DNA of 64,000 bases from Burkholderiales bacterium. GTDB taxonomy: Bacteria; Pseudomonadota; Gammaproteobacteria; Burkholderiales; JAEUOS01. A program made the translations under genes and the position numbers. The stretch spans positions 1 through 64,000 of the forward strand of contig JAEUOR010000008.1 in assembly GCA_016790635.1 (NCBI GenBank), given 5' to 3'. The notes below the pieces were generated by a model that was not told the origin of the DNA, ran no database searches, and was given only the letters and a program-made list of their open reading frames with translations. Shown in pieces: positions 17,167 to 31,421 of this stretch (position 1 is the stretch's first letter; each line of letters starts with the position of its first letter).

Positions 17167-17903
17167 GGCATCTCGAAGGTCGCCATCAGGGCAAGGTGGT
17201 CGGACACGCGCGCCCAGCTCGTCAGGCGCTGGGCCTGCACGATGGCAAGGCCGCGCGCGTAGATGCGGTCCAGGCGCAAAAGCGGCAGGCGGCCCGGGAA
17301 GGTGCGCGGCAGGCGCGTACGCTCGACGCGGAACACGTCGGCCAGTCCGACGCGGGCCAGGCGGTCTTCGGCGAAGTTGCGCCAATCGTTGAAGTCGCCG
17401 GCGACGATCACCGGGCCGTCCGCGCCGGCGCGTTCGATGACTGCGTCGACGATGGTCTCGATCTGGCGGCGGCGGCCGCGCTCGAAGAGCCCGAGGTGGA
17501 CGCAAAAGCAGTGCACCTGGACGCCATCGAGCGTGATGGTCGCGTGCAGGAGCCCGCGGCGCTCGAAGCGGTGCTCCGAGATGTCGTCGTTGCGCACCGC
17601 GTGGACCGGAAAGCGCGACAGGATCAGGTTGCCGTGATGGCCGTGATCGTAGACGGCGTTGCGGCCGTAGTGCACCTCCGGCCAGATGTCGTGTGCCAGG
17701 AAACGGCTTTGCGCCAGGCTCGGCCAGTCCGAAAGGCGCGCGGCATGACGTTCATGCGCGTCCTGCACTTCCTGCAGGAAGACGATGTCCGGCGACAGGC
17801 GATGCAGGCGTTCACGCAGGTCATGCACGGTGACGCGCCGGTTCAGGGGCGAGAGTCCCTTGTGCATGTTGAGCGAGAGGACGGAAAAGCGCGCGCGGGA
17901 CAT
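17163..17903 (-). CDS. Endonuclease/exonuclease/phosphatase-family protein (YbhP-like)
   Basis: A 246-residue EEP-fold protein. Metal and active-site motifs are visible: LNMHKG, DIVFLQEVQDAH, the central VIVAGDFNDW and the terminal SDHLALMATFEMP. The stop codon overlaps the clsB start by 4 bp, the ybhP-clsB pairing known from enterobacteria. A role in phospholipid metabolism is therefore more likely than DNA repair, by context. Confidence 0.88.
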   Translation of the reverse strand: MSRARFSVLSLNMHKGLSPLNRRVTVHDLRERLHRLSPDIVFLQEVQDAHERHAARLSDWPSLAQSRFLAHDIWPEVHYGRNAVYDHGHHGNLILSRFPVHAVRNDDISEHRFERRGLLHATITLDGVQVHCFCVHLGLFERGRRRQIETIVDAVIERAGADGPVIVAGDFNDWRNFAEDRLARVGLADVFRVERTRLPRTFPGRLPLLRLDRIYARGLAIVQAQRLTSWARVSDHLALMATFEMP

Positions 17904-18011
17904 GGGTCGATGCTACCGGATTCGCGCAAGCGGGACTGGTTTAGGATGCTGCATTTCCGTGCATGAATACCGGGATGATCGAACGCCGTCCCTCGCCGAC
18001 ACGCCGCAGCC

Positions 18012-18806
18012 TTGCCCCACACGCCCCGTAAACGCTTTGGCCAGCACTTCCTGGCCGACGCGGGAATCGTCGCTGCGATCGTGCATGCGATCGCGCCGCG
18101 CCGCGACGACCGCATGGTGGAGATCGGGCCCGGCCTTGGTGCGCTGACGCGGCCGCTCCTCGACGCGCTCGATCACCTGCACGGGGTCGAGATCGACCGC
18201 GATGCGGTCGCGCGACTGACGCGCGAATTTCCCGCTGCGCGGCTGACCGTGCATGCGGCCGACGCCCTCGCCTTCGATTTCGGCGCGCTGTGCCCTCCGG
18301 GCGCGATGCTGCGCGTGGTCGGCAACCTGCCTTACAACATCTCCACGCCGCTGCTGTTCCACCTGGCAACCTATGCCGAACGCATCATCGACTGCCACTT
18401 CATGCTGCAAAAGGAGGTCGTCGAACGCATGGTCGCCGCGCCGGGCGGTCGCGACTTCGGGCGCCTGTCGGTGATGCTGCAGTATCGGTTCGAGATGGAA
18501 AGCCTCTTCGACGTGCCGCCGGAGGCCTTCGATCCGCCGCCCAAGGTCGATTCGGCGATCGTGCGCATGCGGCCGCGCCCGGTCGTGGCATTGCAGGCTC
18601 GCGACATGGCCGGTTTCGCGCGACTGGTCACGCGCGCGTTCGCGCAGCGTCGCAAGACCCTGCACAACACCTTGAAGGGCTACGCCAGCGACGCGCAGAT
18701 TCAGACAGCAGGCATCGATCCTGCCGCGCGTGCCGAGACCATTGATGTGGCGGCCTACGTGCGCCTGGCCAACCTGCTGGCGGCGGAACCGCCCGCAGGT
18801 GAGTGA
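18012..18806 (+). CDS. rsmA: 16S rRNA (A1518/A1519-N6,N6)-dimethyltransferase
   Basis: A 264-residue KsgA/RsmA protein. It has the conserved [11 protein letters not shown] start, SAM motif [15 protein letters not shown], the NLPYNIST catalytic block and the [14 protein letters not shown] region. It dimethylates two adjacent adenines near the 3' end of 16S rRNA. The only start that preserves the full N-terminal motif is a TTG at 18012, with no strong Shine-Dalgarno sequence visible, so translation may be weak. It is divergent from the EEP gene and ends 6 bp from the convergent gloA. Confidence 0.95.
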   Translation: MPHTPRKRFGQHFLADAGIVAAIVHAIAPRRDDRMVEIGPGLGALTRPLLDALDHLHGVEIDRDAVARLTREFPAARLTVHAADALAFDFGALCPPGAMLRVVGNLPYNISTPLLFHLATYAERIIDCHFMLQKEVVERMVAAPGGRDFGRLSVMLQYRFEMESLFDVPPEAFDPPPKVDSAIVRMRPRPVVALQARDMAGFARLVTRAFAQRRKTLHNTLKGYASDAQIQTAGIDPAARAETIDVAAYVRLANLLAAEPPAGE

Positions 18807-18812
18807 AGCCGC

Positions 18813-19196
18813 TTACTTTGACTGGATCAGTTCGATCTTGTAGCCATCCGGGTCGGTGACAAACGCGATCACGGTCGTGCCGCCCTGGACCGGCCCCGCC
18901 TCGCGCGTGACGCTGCCGCCGGCGGCCTTGATCCTGGCGCACGCGGCGTAGCAGTCGTCCACCGCCAGCGCGACATGGCCGAAAGCGGTACCCATCTCGT
19001 AGCGGTCCACGCCATGGTTGTAGGTCAGCTCGATCACCGATGTCTTGTCCTCGGTGTCGTAGCCGACGAAGGCCAGCGAATACTTCTGTTCCGGGCGATC
19101 GGTGCGGCGCAGGAGCTGCATGCCCATGACGTCGGTGTAGAAGCGGACGGAACGCTCCAGGTCGCCGACCCGGAGCATGGTGTGGAGCATTCGCAT
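18813..19196 (-). CDS. gloA: Lactoylglutathione lyase (glyoxalase I)
   Basis: A 127-residue single-domain glyoxalase I. The four metal ligands of the family can be placed at LHTMLRV (His5), SVIELTYN (Glu), FGHVALAV (His) and YKIELIQ (Glu). It isomerises the methylglyoxal-glutathione hemithioacetal to S-lactoylglutathione. The true start is the ATG at 19196; the open frame further upstream is antisense to the next gene. It is the last gene of the glyQ-to-gloA minus-strand block. Confidence 0.94.
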   Translation of the reverse strand: MRMLHTMLRVGDLERSVRFYTDVMGMQLLRRTDRPEQKYSLAFVGYDTEDKTSVIELTYNHGVDRYEMGTAFGHVALAVDDCYAACARIKAAGGSVTREAGPVQGGTTVIAFVTDPDGYKIELIQSK

Positions 19197-19245
19197 GATG
19201 GAATCCCTCAGGGTGAAAAAGTTGCAGATCGAATCGAGGCGCAGC

Positions 19246-20046
19246 TTACAGCTGTGGCAACGCCGCCGCCAGCCGCCGCATGGCGTCGCGCCGCACCTCG
19301 TAGTCCGGCACCAGGCGCGCCACCGCCGACCAGAAACGCGGGCCGTGGTGCATGTGCTTGACGTGCGCGATCTCGTGGGCGATGACGTAGTCCGACAGCG
19401 TCGTGTCCAGGTGCACCATGCGCCAGTTGAGGCTGACGCGATGATTGCCTTCGCGGTCGCGCGCGCAGGAGCCCCAGCGCGTCTCGGCACGCGACAGGCG
19501 CAGGTCGGGGGTGGCGACGCCGAAGGCGGCGCTGTAGTGCGACAGGCGTTGGCTGAAGTGCATGCGCGCGATGGATTTCAGTTCTTCGCGCAGCACCCTG
19601 ATGACCGCCTCACCCGCCTCCGGCCTGGGCACGGTGAGGATCAGCAGATCGTCGAATCGCGCCAGGCCGGCGCGGCCCGGCGCGACCTTGAGCGGCAGCG
19701 GGTGGCCAAACAGGGGGAGCGGGTCGGCCGGCGTCCAGGCGCGGGTCGCGGCCGATGCGGCGCCCTGCCATTCGCGCAGCTTGGTCGCGACCCAGCGCGC
19801 ATTGTTCTGGATCAGGCGCTCGATCTCGGCCTGGCGCGCGCGCAGGGGTACCAGGGCGCGCAGGCCCTTGGCGTCGATCACCAGGCCCAGGGTGCGGCGC
19901 CTGGCCGAGCGGCGCACGACGTAATGCACCACCTGCCCGGCGATCGCGATCACGCGCGGCTCGTCCGGCACCGCCTGCGGCCGACCGGACGTGGGTGCCT
20001 GGAACAGCGGCAGGTCGAGTTGCAACAGCCGCGACAGCACGTTCAT
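19246..20046 (-). CDS. YgjP-like M48/WLM metallopeptidase-domain protein
   Basis: A 266-residue protein with a zinc-protease motif [16 protein letters not shown] and the preceding [24 protein letters not shown] block typical of the DUF45/YgjP family. There is no signal peptide, so it is cytoplasmic. The ATG at 20046 overlaps the plsC stop in an ATGA junction. The biological substrate of this family is not established. Confidence 0.88.
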   Translation of the reverse strand: MNVLSRLLQLDLPLFQAPTSGRPQAVPDEPRVIAIAGQVVHYVVRRSARRRTLGLVIDAKGLRALVPLRARQAEIERLIQNNARWVATKLREWQGAASAATRAWTPADPLPLFGHPLPLKVAPGRAGLARFDDLLILTVPRPEAGEAVIRVLREELKSIARMHFSQRLSHYSAAFGVATPDLRLSRAETRWGSCARDREGNHRVSLNWRMVHLDTTLSDYVIAHEIAHVKHMHHGPRFWSAVARLVPDYEVRRDAMRRLAAALPQL

Positions 20047-20783
20047 CGCTTGCTCGCGTACTGGTGGGGGAAGCGCGCGCGCATCTCCGCCTCGATCCAG
20101 TCTTCCACCTTGGCCATCTGCTCCTCCGGTGTCAGTCCGGTAGGCGCGATCGGCGCGCCGATGACGACCGTGACCGTCCCCGGTGTCTTGATCCAGCGGT
20201 CGCGCGGCCACACATCCCCTGCGTTGTGCGCGATCGGCACCACCGAGACCCCGGTGGCAACCGACAAATGCGTGCCCCCGACCTTGTAGCGGCGCTTGTG
20301 ACCGGGCAGCACGCGCGTGCCCTCGGGAAAGAGGATCATGTTCCAGCCGGCCTTGAGCTTGGCACCGCCGATCTCGGCCACCTGCTCCAGCGCTTCCTTG
20401 CCCTTGGCGCGATTGATCGGAATCATGTCGCAAAGAAAGATGCCCCAGCCGAAAAACGGGATCCAGTGCAACTCGTGCTTGTACACGTAGCACATGTGGC
20501 GGAACAGGGTGCGAAAAAGCAGGGTCTCGTAGCGCGATTGATGCTTGGAGAGGAAGATCACCCCGCCGTGCTTGCGCGGGTCGGGGATGTTCTCCCGCCC
20601 GATCACCTGGTAGTCGATGCCGGCGATGTGCCTGGCGCCCCAGATCGCCATGGTCGTCCACAGCGTGATGATCTCGTAGCGGCGCGGATTCCTGATCGGA
20701 AAGGTGAGGCAGGAAAGAATGCCCCACGGGATCACCGTGACTGTCAGGAAGAGCAGATAGACCGCCGAGCGCAGTGCCAGCAT
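20043..20783 (-). CDS. plsC: 1-acyl-sn-glycerol-3-phosphate acyltransferase
   Basis: A 246-residue membrane acyltransferase. An N-terminal hydrophobic helix is followed by the acyltransferase box SKHQSRYET, a glutamate variant of the HX4D motif that I recall as common in beta-proteobacterial PlsC. The FPEGTR substrate motif and a VPIAHNAG block follow. It transfers an acyl chain to the sn-2 position of lysophosphatidate. I start it at the ATG at 20783; upstream extension would run into gmhB. Confidence 0.93.
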   Translation of the reverse strand: MLALRSAVYLLFLTVTVIPWGILSCLTFPIRNPRRYEIITLWTTMAIWGARHIAGIDYQVIGRENIPDPRKHGGVIFLSKHQSRYETLLFRTLFRHMCYVYKHELHWIPFFGWGIFLCDMIPINRAKGKEALEQVAEIGGAKLKAGWNMILFPEGTRVLPGHKRRYKVGGTHLSVATGVSVVPIAHNAGDVWPRDRWIKTPGTVTVVIGAPIAPTGLTPEEQMAKVEDWIEAEMRARFPHQYASKR

Positions 20784-20793
20784 CCTTGAGCCT

Positions 20794-21330
20794 TCAGGGC
20801 GCGTAGTGCAGCGCCGCGGCTGCCAGGTCGTCGAACACGCGCGTACCCACCGGCAGGCCGCCGGCCTTGAGCGTGGCCATGCCCTTGCCGGTCTTGACCA
20901 GCGCCGGCTCGCAGTGCATCGCTGCGCCGGCCTCCAGGTCGCGCAGGGAGTCGCCGATGCAGGGCACATCGCGCAAGTCGGTCTCGAAGCGCCGCGCGAT
21001 CTCCTTGAACATGCCCGGCCGCGGCTTGCGGCAGTCGCATTGGTCATCCTTGGTGTGCGGGCAAAAGAACACCGCGTCGATGCGCCCGCCGGCCTGCGCC
21101 ACCAGGCGGTGCATCTTGTCGTGCATCAGGTTCAGGGTGGCCACGTCGAAAAGGCCCTGGCCGATACCGGACTGGTTGGTCGCCAGTACCACGCGATAGC
21201 CGGCGTGGTTGAGCCGTGCGATGGCCGCAGCCGAGCCCGGCAGCGGGCGCCACTCGGCCACGCTCTTGACGTAGGCGTCGCTGTCCTCGTTGATGACGCC
21301 GTCGCGGTCGAGGATGATGAGCTTGCGCAC
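20794..21330 (-). CDS. gmhB: D-glycero-beta-D-manno-heptose-1,7-bisphosphate 7-phosphatase
   Basis: A 178-residue HAD-family phosphatase with the nucleophile motif LDRDGVIN, the second HAD motif VVLATNQSG, and the zinc-binding CPHTKDDQCDCRKP loop specific to GmhB. It acts in ADP-heptose synthesis for the LPS inner core. The only suitable start is a GTG at 21330 that gives VRKLIILDRDG. The much longer open frame upstream is a shadow of glyS. It lies between glyS and plsC, as in other Burkholderiales. Confidence 0.93.
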   Translation of the reverse strand: MRKLIILDRDGVINEDSDAYVKSVAEWRPLPGSAAAIARLNHAGYRVVLATNQSGIGQGLFDVATLNLMHDKMHRLVAQAGGRIDAVFFCPHTKDDQCDCRKPRPGMFKEIARRFETDLRDVPCIGDSLRDLEAGAAMHCEPALVKTGKGMATLKAGGLPVGTRVFDDLAAAALHYAP

Positions 21331-21356
21331 GATGGATTGCCGGGGTGCAGCCCGCC

Positions 21357-23504
21357 TCAGGCGGCCAGGCGCGACAGGTCTGCCACGCGGTTCATCGCCG
21401 CAGACAGCGCATCCAGGAGTGCCAGTCGGTTGGCGCGCAACGCCGCATCTTCGGCGTTGACCATGACCGCATCGAAAAACGCGTCCACCGGTGTCTTCAA
21501 CGCCGCCAGCGCCGCGAGCGAGCCGGTGTAGTCCCCGCTGGCATAGGCGCGCTCGGCGGCGGGCGCCACATCCGTCAACGCACGAAAGAGTGCGATCTCG
21601 GCCGGTTCGCGCAGGAGTGCCGGATCGACGCCGCCATTGTCGCGCTCCGTGCTCTTGCGCAGGATGTTGCCGACCCGCTTGTTGGCCGCTGCCAGCGCCG
21701 GCGCCTCCGGCAGGGCGGCGAATTCGCGCACCGCCGCCAGGCGCCGCGGCATCTCGCCCCATGGCGGCCGCGACGCGATCACGGCGTCGACCTCGTTGCC
21801 GGCGTAGCCGCCTTCGCGCAGGTAGCCCGACACGCGCTCGTAGATGAAGGTCAGGAGCAACGCGTTGGTGCGTGCCGGATCGGCCAGGCGTTCGCCAAAG
21901 GACTGCGCGGCCGACTCGACCAGCGCGGGCAAGTCCAGGCGCAGGTTCTTTTCCACCAGCATGCGGATCACGCCCAGGGCGTGGCGCCGCAGTGCGAAGG
22001 GGTCGCGATCCCCGGTCGGCACCTGGTCGATGCCGAAGAGGCCCACCAGGGTCTCGAGCTTGTCGGCCAGCGCGACCACCGTGCCGGTGTGGTTGCGCGG
22101 CAGCGCGTCGCCGGCGAAGCGCGGCTTGTAGTGATCCTCGATTGCGATCGCCACACCGTCGGCCAGGCCCTCGTGGCGCGCGTAGTAGCCGCCCATGATG
22201 CCCTGCAGTTCCGGGAATTCGCCCACCATGTCGGTGAGCAGGTCGGCCTTGGCGAGTCGCGCCGCTTCCCTCACCTTGGCGTCGAGGGCGTCGAACTCGT
22301 CTTTCGCCTGCGCGCTGTAGGGCACGGTGGCCATGCGCAACTGTTTGACGATCGCGTGCGCGATGGCACCGACACGTTCGCTGCGCTCGGCCTGGGTGCC
22401 CAACTGGTTGTGATAGACCACCTTGGCCAGGCCGGGCAGGCGCGCGGCCAGGGTCTTCTTGCGGTCCTGGTCGAAAAAGAACTTGGCATCGGCCAAGCGC
22501 GGGCGCACCACGCGCTCGTTGCCGGTGACAACCGCGCTCGCATCGGCCGGGCGGATGTTGCTTACCATTAGGAACCGGTTGGTCAATCGACCCTGGTTGT
22601 CGAGCAGCGGAAAGTACTTCTGGTTGGCCTTCATGGTGAGGATCAGGCATTCCTGCGGCACGCCCAGGAACGCCGCTTCGAACTGGCCGCAGAGCACGTT
22701 GGGGCGCTCCACCAATGCGGTCACTTCATCGAGCAGCGCGTCGTCTGCCACCGGCGTGCCGCCTGCTTCTGCCGCCGCGCGCGCGAGTTGCGCCTGGATC
22801 TCGGCGCGGCGCGCGGCAAAGCTTGCGATGACCGCGCCTTCACTCTCAATCTGCTGGGCGTAACTGTCGGCATCGCCAAGCACCACCGGGTTCTTGCTCG
22901 CCTCGAAACGATGCCCCAGGGTTTCGCGCCCGGCGTCAAGCCCCAGCGCCCTGACCGGAACCACCGCGCTGCCGAAGAGCGCGACCAGCCGGTGCGCCGG
23001 GCGCACGAAATGGACGCTGGTCCAGCCGTCGGCCAACTGGTACTGCATGACCTTGGGGATCGGCAGCTTGGACAGCGCTTCGTCGAGCGCTTTTTGCAGG
23101 CCGGCGGCGAGTTCGACCCCGGGAGCGGTGGCTTCGTGGAACAGGGTCTCGGCCTTGCCGTCGACGCGGCGCTGCAGCCCGGCCACGGCGTCTGTCGCGA
23201 GCCCCAGCGCAGCGAGCTTCTTTTGCAGCGCTGCCGTCGGCTTGCCCGTCGCGTCGAGTCCGACCGCGACCGGCATGAGCTTGATCGAGACCGGGCGGTC
23301 GGCGGCGCGGGCGACGACGCCGGTCATGTGCACGGCCAGCCGGCGCGGCGATGCATAGGAGGTGACGGCCGCGTCTTTCGCGAGCCCCTGCGCGGCAAGG
23401 GATGCGGCCAGGGTCGCGGCGAAGGATTCGCCCAGGCGTTTCAAGGCCTTGGGCGGCAGTTCCTCGACGCACAGTTCAACCAGCAGATTCGCGGACGCCA
23501 TCAC
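21357..23504 (-). CDS. glyS: Glycyl-tRNA synthetase beta subunit
   Basis: A 715-residue protein of family length, with the [15 protein letters not shown] start, the PANA-like [15 protein letters not shown] region (here [20 protein letters not shown]) and the [15 protein letters not shown] block. The C-terminal domain binds tRNA-Gly. Its start codon overlaps the glyQ stop by 4 bp, so alpha and beta subunits are made from one message and form the alpha2beta2 enzyme. Confidence 0.97.
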   Translation of the reverse strand: MMASANLLVELCVEELPPKALKRLGESFAATLAASLAAQGLAKDAAVTSYASPRRLAVHMTGVVARAADRPVSIKLMPVAVGLDATGKPTAALQKKLAALGLATDAVAGLQRRVDGKAETLFHEATAPGVELAAGLQKALDEALSKLPIPKVMQYQLADGWTSVHFVRPAHRLVALFGSAVVPVRALGLDAGRETLGHRFEASKNPVVLGDADSYAQQIESEGAVIASFAARRAEIQAQLARAAAEAGGTPVADDALLDEVTALVERPNVLCGQFEAAFLGVPQECLILTMKANQKYFPLLDNQGRLTNRFLMVSNIRPADASAVVTGNERVVRPRLADAKFFFDQDRKKTLAARLPGLAKVVYHNQLGTQAERSERVGAIAHAIVKQLRMATVPYSAQAKDEFDALDAKVREAARLAKADLLTDMVGEFPELQGIMGGYYARHEGLADGVAIAIEDHYKPRFAGDALPRNHTGTVVALADKLETLVGLFGIDQVPTGDRDPFALRRHALGVIRMLVEKNLRLDLPALVESAAQSFGERLADPARTNALLLTFIYERVSGYLREGGYAGNEVDAVIASRPPWGEMPRRLAAVREFAALPEAPALAAANKRVGNILRKSTERDNGGVDPALLREPAEIALFRALTDVAPAAERAYASGDYTGSLAALAALKTPVDAFFDAVMVNAEDAALRANRLALLDALSAAMNRVADLSRLAA

Positions 23505-24418
23505 GCTGCCTTCTTTGCCAGCTGGGCCGCGACCTCATCGGCCCAGGCGCGCGGCGCCATCGGAAACCCCAGCCGCGCGCGACTGTCGAGGTAGCTCTGC
23601 GCGACGCTCCGCGCCAGGTTGCGGATGCGCAGGATGTAGGCGGCCCGCTCGGTGACCGAGATCGCGCCACGCGCGTCGAGCAGGTTGAAGGTGTGCGCGG
23701 CTTTCAGCACCTGCTCGTAGGCGGGCAGGGCCAGCGCGGCGGTCATCAATGCGCGCGCCTGCTTTTCGTGCGCGCCGAATGCGGACAGCAGGAATTCGAC
23801 GTCGCTGTGCTCGAAGTTGTAGGCCGACTGCTCCTGTTCGTTTTGCAGGTACACGTCGCCATAGGTGAGGCCTTCGGTCCACTGGAGGTCGAAGACCCGC
23901 TCGACGCCCTGCAGGTACATGGCCAGGCGTTCGAGCCCGTAGGTGATCTCGCCGGTGAGCGGCTTGCAGTCGATGCCGCCGACCTGCTGGAAATAGGTGA
24001 ACTGCGTGACCTCCATGCCGTTCAGCCACACTTCCCAGCCCAGGCCCCAGGCGCCCAGCGTAGGGTTCTCCCAGTCGTCCTCGACAAAGCGGATGTCGTT
24101 GACCGTGAGGTCGAAACCCAGCGCCCGGAGCGAGCCCAGATACAGGTCGAGGATGTCGGCCGGCGCGGGCTTCAACACCACCTGGTACTGGTAGTAGTGC
24201 TGCATGCGGTTGGGGTTCTCGCCGTAGCGCCCGTCCTTGGGGCGCCGGCTGGGCTGCACGTAGGCAGCCTTCCATGGTTCGGGGCCGATGGCGCGCAGGA
24301 AGGTCGCAGTGTGCGAAGTGCCGGCGCCGACCTCCATGTCGTAGGGCTGCAGGAGCGCGCAACCCTGCTCGCCCCAATAGGCTTGCAGTTTCTGGATGAT
24401 TTGCTGGAACGTGAGCAT
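23501..24418 (-). CDS. glyQ: Glycyl-tRNA synthetase alpha subunit
   Basis: A 305-residue protein starting at the ATG at 24418 ([15 protein letters not shown], the usual GlyQ N-terminus). Motif blocks [35 protein letters not shown] and the [19 protein letters not shown] region are intact. It holds the catalytic aminoacylation site and pairs with GlyS. The 109-bp gap to the divergent Bug-receptor gene should hold the glyQ promoter. Confidence 0.97.
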   Translation of the reverse strand: MLTFQQIIQKLQAYWGEQGCALLQPYDMEVGAGTSHTATFLRAIGPEPWKAAYVQPSRRPKDGRYGENPNRMQHYYQYQVVLKPAPADILDLYLGSLRALGFDLTVNDIRFVEDDWENPTLGAWGLGWEVWLNGMEVTQFTYFQQVGGIDCKPLTGEITYGLERLAMYLQGVERVFDLQWTEGLTYGDVYLQNEQEQSAYNFEHSDVEFLLSAFGAHEKQARALMTAALALPAYEQVLKAAHTFNLLDARGAISVTERAAYILRIRNLARSVAQSYLDSRARLGFPMAPRAWADEVAAQLAKKAA

Positions 24419-24527
24419 CGGCCTTGCGTGCTTGCGGCAATCGGGCATTTTAGCGGAAGGGTTTTTGCGCGCCGCACGGGTGGCGCGCGACTACAATCGC
24501 GCCGTTTCTTTTTTGCCGGAGAGCGAA

Positions 24528-25514
24528 ATGCCGTCCCTGCGCCTGTCACGATTCCTCATCACCGCGCTCGCGCTCTTGCCCATGAGCGCGGTTTTCGCGC
24601 AGGAGGCCTGGCCGTCGCGGCCGATCAGCCTGGTGGTGGCTTTTCCGCCTGGTGGCGTGGCCGACCTCACCGCGCGGCCGATGGCCTTTGCGCTGGAGAA
24701 ATTCCTCAAGCAAAAAGTGGTGGTGGAAAACCGGCCTGGCGCCGGCGGCGGCGTCGGCAACGCCTACGTCGCGCGTGCCAAGCCCGATGGCTACACCCTT
24801 CTGATGGCGCTCTCCTCGGTCACCATCCTGCCCGAGGCGGACCGCGTCAACGGCCGCGCGCCGGCCTACACGCTGGACCAACTGACACCGATCGCGCTGG
24901 TCTCGGCCGACCCCACCGTGCTGGTGGTGCGCGCCGAGACGCCGTACCGCAGCGTGCGCGACCTGCTGGATGCGGCACGCGCCAATCCGGGCAAGATCAA
25001 CTACGCCTCCTCGGGCTACTACAGCGCGCTGCATACGCCGATGGAAATGCTGAGCCTCGCCACCGGCACGAAGATGTTCCACATTCCCTACCAGGGCGGC
25101 GGCCCGGCGGTCACCGCGATCCTCGGTGGCCAGGTCGATGCGCTCGCGTCCGGCCCGGGCCCGGTGGTGCAGCACATCAAGGCCGGCAAGCTGCGCGCGC
25201 TCGCCTCATGGGGCGACAAGCGTCATCCCGCGCTGCCGGATGTGCCGACCCTGAAGGAATCGGGCATCGACAACGAGTTCTACATCTGGGCCGGCATGCT
25301 GGCACCGGCAGGCACGCCCGAACCCATCGTGCGCACCCTGCGCGATGCGGTGCGCCAGGCGGTTGCCGACCCGCAGTTCCGCCAGACCATGGAGGGCGCG
25401 GGCCAGCCGATCCAGTACCTGGACCAGGCCGAGTTCCGCACGTTCTTTGACCGTGACGCGAAAAAGATGGCCGATGTCGTGCGTCAGATCGGCAAGGTCG
25501 AAGAGAAAAAGTAG
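24528..25514 (+). CDS. Bug/TctC-family periplasmic solute receptor
   Basis: A 328-residue exported protein with a signal peptide (ITALALLPMSAVFAQ) and the Bug-family landmarks: WPSRPISLVVAFPPGGVADLTAR, VVENRPGAGGGVGNAYVARAKPDGYTLL, and the IPYQGGGPAVTAILGGQVDA loop. These proteins serve tripartite tricarboxylate transporters or act as stand-alone sensors. No TctA/TctB genes are in the window, so this is one of the orphan receptors that are abundant in Burkholderiales. The ligand is unknown. Confidence 0.94.
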   Translation: MPSLRLSRFLITALALLPMSAVFAQEAWPSRPISLVVAFPPGGVADLTARPMAFALEKFLKQKVVVENRPGAGGGVGNAYVARAKPDGYTLLMALSSVTILPEADRVNGRAPAYTLDQLTPIALVSADPTVLVVRAETPYRSVRDLLDAARANPGKINYASSGYYSALHTPMEMLSLATGTKMFHIPYQGGGPAVTAILGGQVDALASGPGPVVQHIKAGKLRALASWGDKRHPALPDVPTLKESGIDNEFYIWAGMLAPAGTPEPIVRTLRDAVRQAVADPQFRQTMEGAGQPIQYLDQAEFRTFFDRDAKKMADVVRQIGKVEEKK

Positions 25515-25642
25515 CAGCGTGGCCGTCGTGATTCTCAGGGCAGGGTGTCTGTCCAGCTAGGGGAATCCCGCAAGGAACCTGACAGGTGCGTCTGGGTCGA
25601 AGCGGAGTCATTCACCCACCGTGGCGCACGCGCCTTCGCACC

Positions 25643-26407
25643 ATGAAGACCCGGATTCCCGTTGTCCGCCTTGCCGTCAGCCTGATGGCGCTCTCCCTCA
25701 CGTGCGCCTCGCATGCGCAAATGCGCACTGCCGGAACGACCATCGATATCGAAGCCGGCCTGGCCTGGCAGGACAAGAACGACGTGCAAAGCCCCAACGA
25801 TGGCGGCGGCACGCGCTTCGGCCTGGACCGGGTTACCGGTTCCGGTCCGTTCTTCGCCCCGCGCCTGCAGGTGACGACCGGCGTGGCGCCGCGCCATGAA
25901 CTGCGCTTTGTCGTCGCGCCGCTTTCGATCAAGGAGTCCGGCAACCTCGATGGCGCGGTGCGCTTCCAGGGCCAGAATTTCGCCGCCGGTGGCGCCGAGG
26001 CCAAGTACCGCTTCAATTCCTATCGTGCCACCTGGCGCTACACCGTCTTCGAGGACCGTGACTGGACCCTGAAGGTCGGCGCCACCGCCAAGATCCGCGA
26101 CGCCGAGATCACCCTGCGCCAGGGCGGCGTGTCGGCGACGCGCGACAACACCGGTTTCGTTCCCTTGCTGCACGTCTACGCCGAGCGGCGCCTGGACAAC
26201 CGTTCGCGCCTGACCTTCGAAGGTGATGCGCTGGCCGGCGGACCGGGTTACGCGATCGATGTATCGGGCCGCTATGTGCGTGACCTGGGGCAACGCTGGT
26301 CCTGGTTCGGCGGGGTGCGGGTACTCGACGGCGGCGCCGATAGCTCCAGCGTGTACAACTTCGCGCGCTTCTACTACCTGAACGCGGGCCTACAGTACCG
26401 CCTGTGA
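25643..26407 (+). CDS. Putative outer-membrane beta-barrel protein
   Basis: A 254-residue protein with a signal peptide (LAVSLMALSLTCASHAQ) followed by alternating hydrophobic/polar strands (for example WTLKVGATAKIRDAEITLRQ and SRLTFEGDALAGGPGYAIDVSGRYVRDL). It ends in a strand with a hydrophobic-aromatic pattern, LNAGLQYRL, as expected for barrel insertion. I do not recognise a named family. The ATG at 25643 begins the signal peptide. It ends 31 bp from the convergent glpK. Confidence 0.7.
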   Translation: MKTRIPVVRLAVSLMALSLTCASHAQMRTAGTTIDIEAGLAWQDKNDVQSPNDGGGTRFGLDRVTGSGPFFAPRLQVTTGVAPRHELRFVVAPLSIKESGNLDGAVRFQGQNFAAGGAEAKYRFNSYRATWRYTVFEDRDWTLKVGATAKIRDAEITLRQGGVSATRDNTGFVPLLHVYAERRLDNRSRLTFEGDALAGGPGYAIDVSGRYVRDLGQRWSWFGGVRVLDGGADSSSVYNFARFYYLNAGLQYRL

Positions 26408-26438
26408 TGGCGCGCGCTGTGACCTGCCTGGATCGGCT

Positions 26439-27944
<1,506 letters not shown>

Positions 27945-28235
27945 GGGCGTCGGGGTCGTCCGCAGTGGATCGCAACGATGCGATGCGTTCGATTCTAGGA
28001 GCGGCTGGCCGATGCTCCCCGGCGGGCGCGGACGGACGGCGCCGCCGTCACGATGGGCGGTGAGGATAGTGTTGTGCCAGCCGCGCATGCCGCGAGGCCC
28101 AAATTTCCCCGCACGCGAGGCTCGGCCATGGGTGGATGCAGACAGGAAAACAGCTCTTCTAAGGATTGTGCGGCGCAGTATCGACCAAAGCCCCGATGCT
28201 ACAATCCAAACGTTTGATTTCGTTGATAAAAAGAC

Positions 28236-30851
<2,616 letters not shown>

Positions 30852-30862
30852 AGCCAGGCAGC

Positions 30863-31186
30863 ATGAAACTTTGCCTGGCCGTTGCCGCTCTCGCAGCGTC
30901 GATGGCAGGCGTGAATGCCCGCGCGCAAGTGATCGAGGCGACGACCGCGGCCGGCGAGAAGGTTCGCCTCCTGCCTGACGGGCGCTGGGAGTACGCGGAC
31001 GGCGCCAAGGCCGCGCTGCAGAGGGGCGAGCGCGCCGCCGAGGCCAAGCGCCAGGACGAAGCGCGCCAGGCCGAGCTGCGCCGCGAGCGTGGCGCGCAGG
31101 GCGGTGGATTGCTGGGCCTCGGGCGCACGATCTACGAGGGCGACCGCGACTACAACCGCGGCTCGCTCAATCCCAAGCTGCGCTAG
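30863..31186 (+). CDS. Small exported protein of unknown function
   Basis: A 107-residue protein with a signal peptide ([18 protein letters not shown]). The mature part has [25 protein letters not shown], a short domain seen at the start of several periplasmic proteins in this group of bacteria, then a charged helix ([23 protein letters not shown]) and a glycine/arginine-rich tail. A GTG at 30848 that overlaps the alaS stop would add five residues. Co-transcription with alaS is likely from the spacing. Function unknown. Confidence 0.65.
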   Translation: MKLCLAVAALAASMAGVNARAQVIEATTAAGEKVRLLPDGRWEYADGAKAALQRGERAAEAKRQDEARQAELRRERGAQGGGLLGLGRTIYEGDRDYNRGSLNPKLR

Positions 31187-31387
31187 CAGCGGACGTTTCG
31201 GGTTCGCGTTTGCGCGACCGGCGGTCGTCGCGCGCAGGTTCCATCAAGACGTGGCGCAGCGGGTTGGGAAACCATTGTTTGCATCCTGGGCATTGTTGAC
31301 ACCCCGGAGTGCTGTGAGAATCGACCTCACGCCCCGGATGGCTTTCAGTCGCCCGGTCCGATGCGCAACAAGCTTACTGAAACCACC

Positions 31388-31408
31388 GGCCCTGTTTGTG
31401 ACAGGGCC
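31388..31408. promoter_or_regulatory. Hairpin in the 5' region of the PEP-CTERM gene
   Basis: A perfect 8-bp inverted repeat (GGCCCTGT, loop TTGTG, ACAGGGCC) lies just before the GGAGAAAG ribosome-binding site and 13 bp before the ATG at 31422. It could be a 5'-UTR structure that affects translation or a short attenuator. No T-run follows. Confidence 0.4.
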
Positions 31409-31421
31409 TTCCGGAGAAAGC

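Noticed and set aside
17167..17505. N-terminal extension of clsB
   Set aside because: It overlaps the endonuclease-fold gene in another frame; the GTG at 17166 gives a family-length ClsB.
20043..20783. PlsC active-site mutation (HX4E instead of HX4D)
   Set aside because: From memory this glutamate variant is common in beta- and gamma-proteobacterial PlsC, so I do not count it as unusual.
21331..22650. Minus-strand frame of 440 codons before gmhB
   Set aside because: It lies wholly within glyS on the same strand in another frame; glyS has full family identity.
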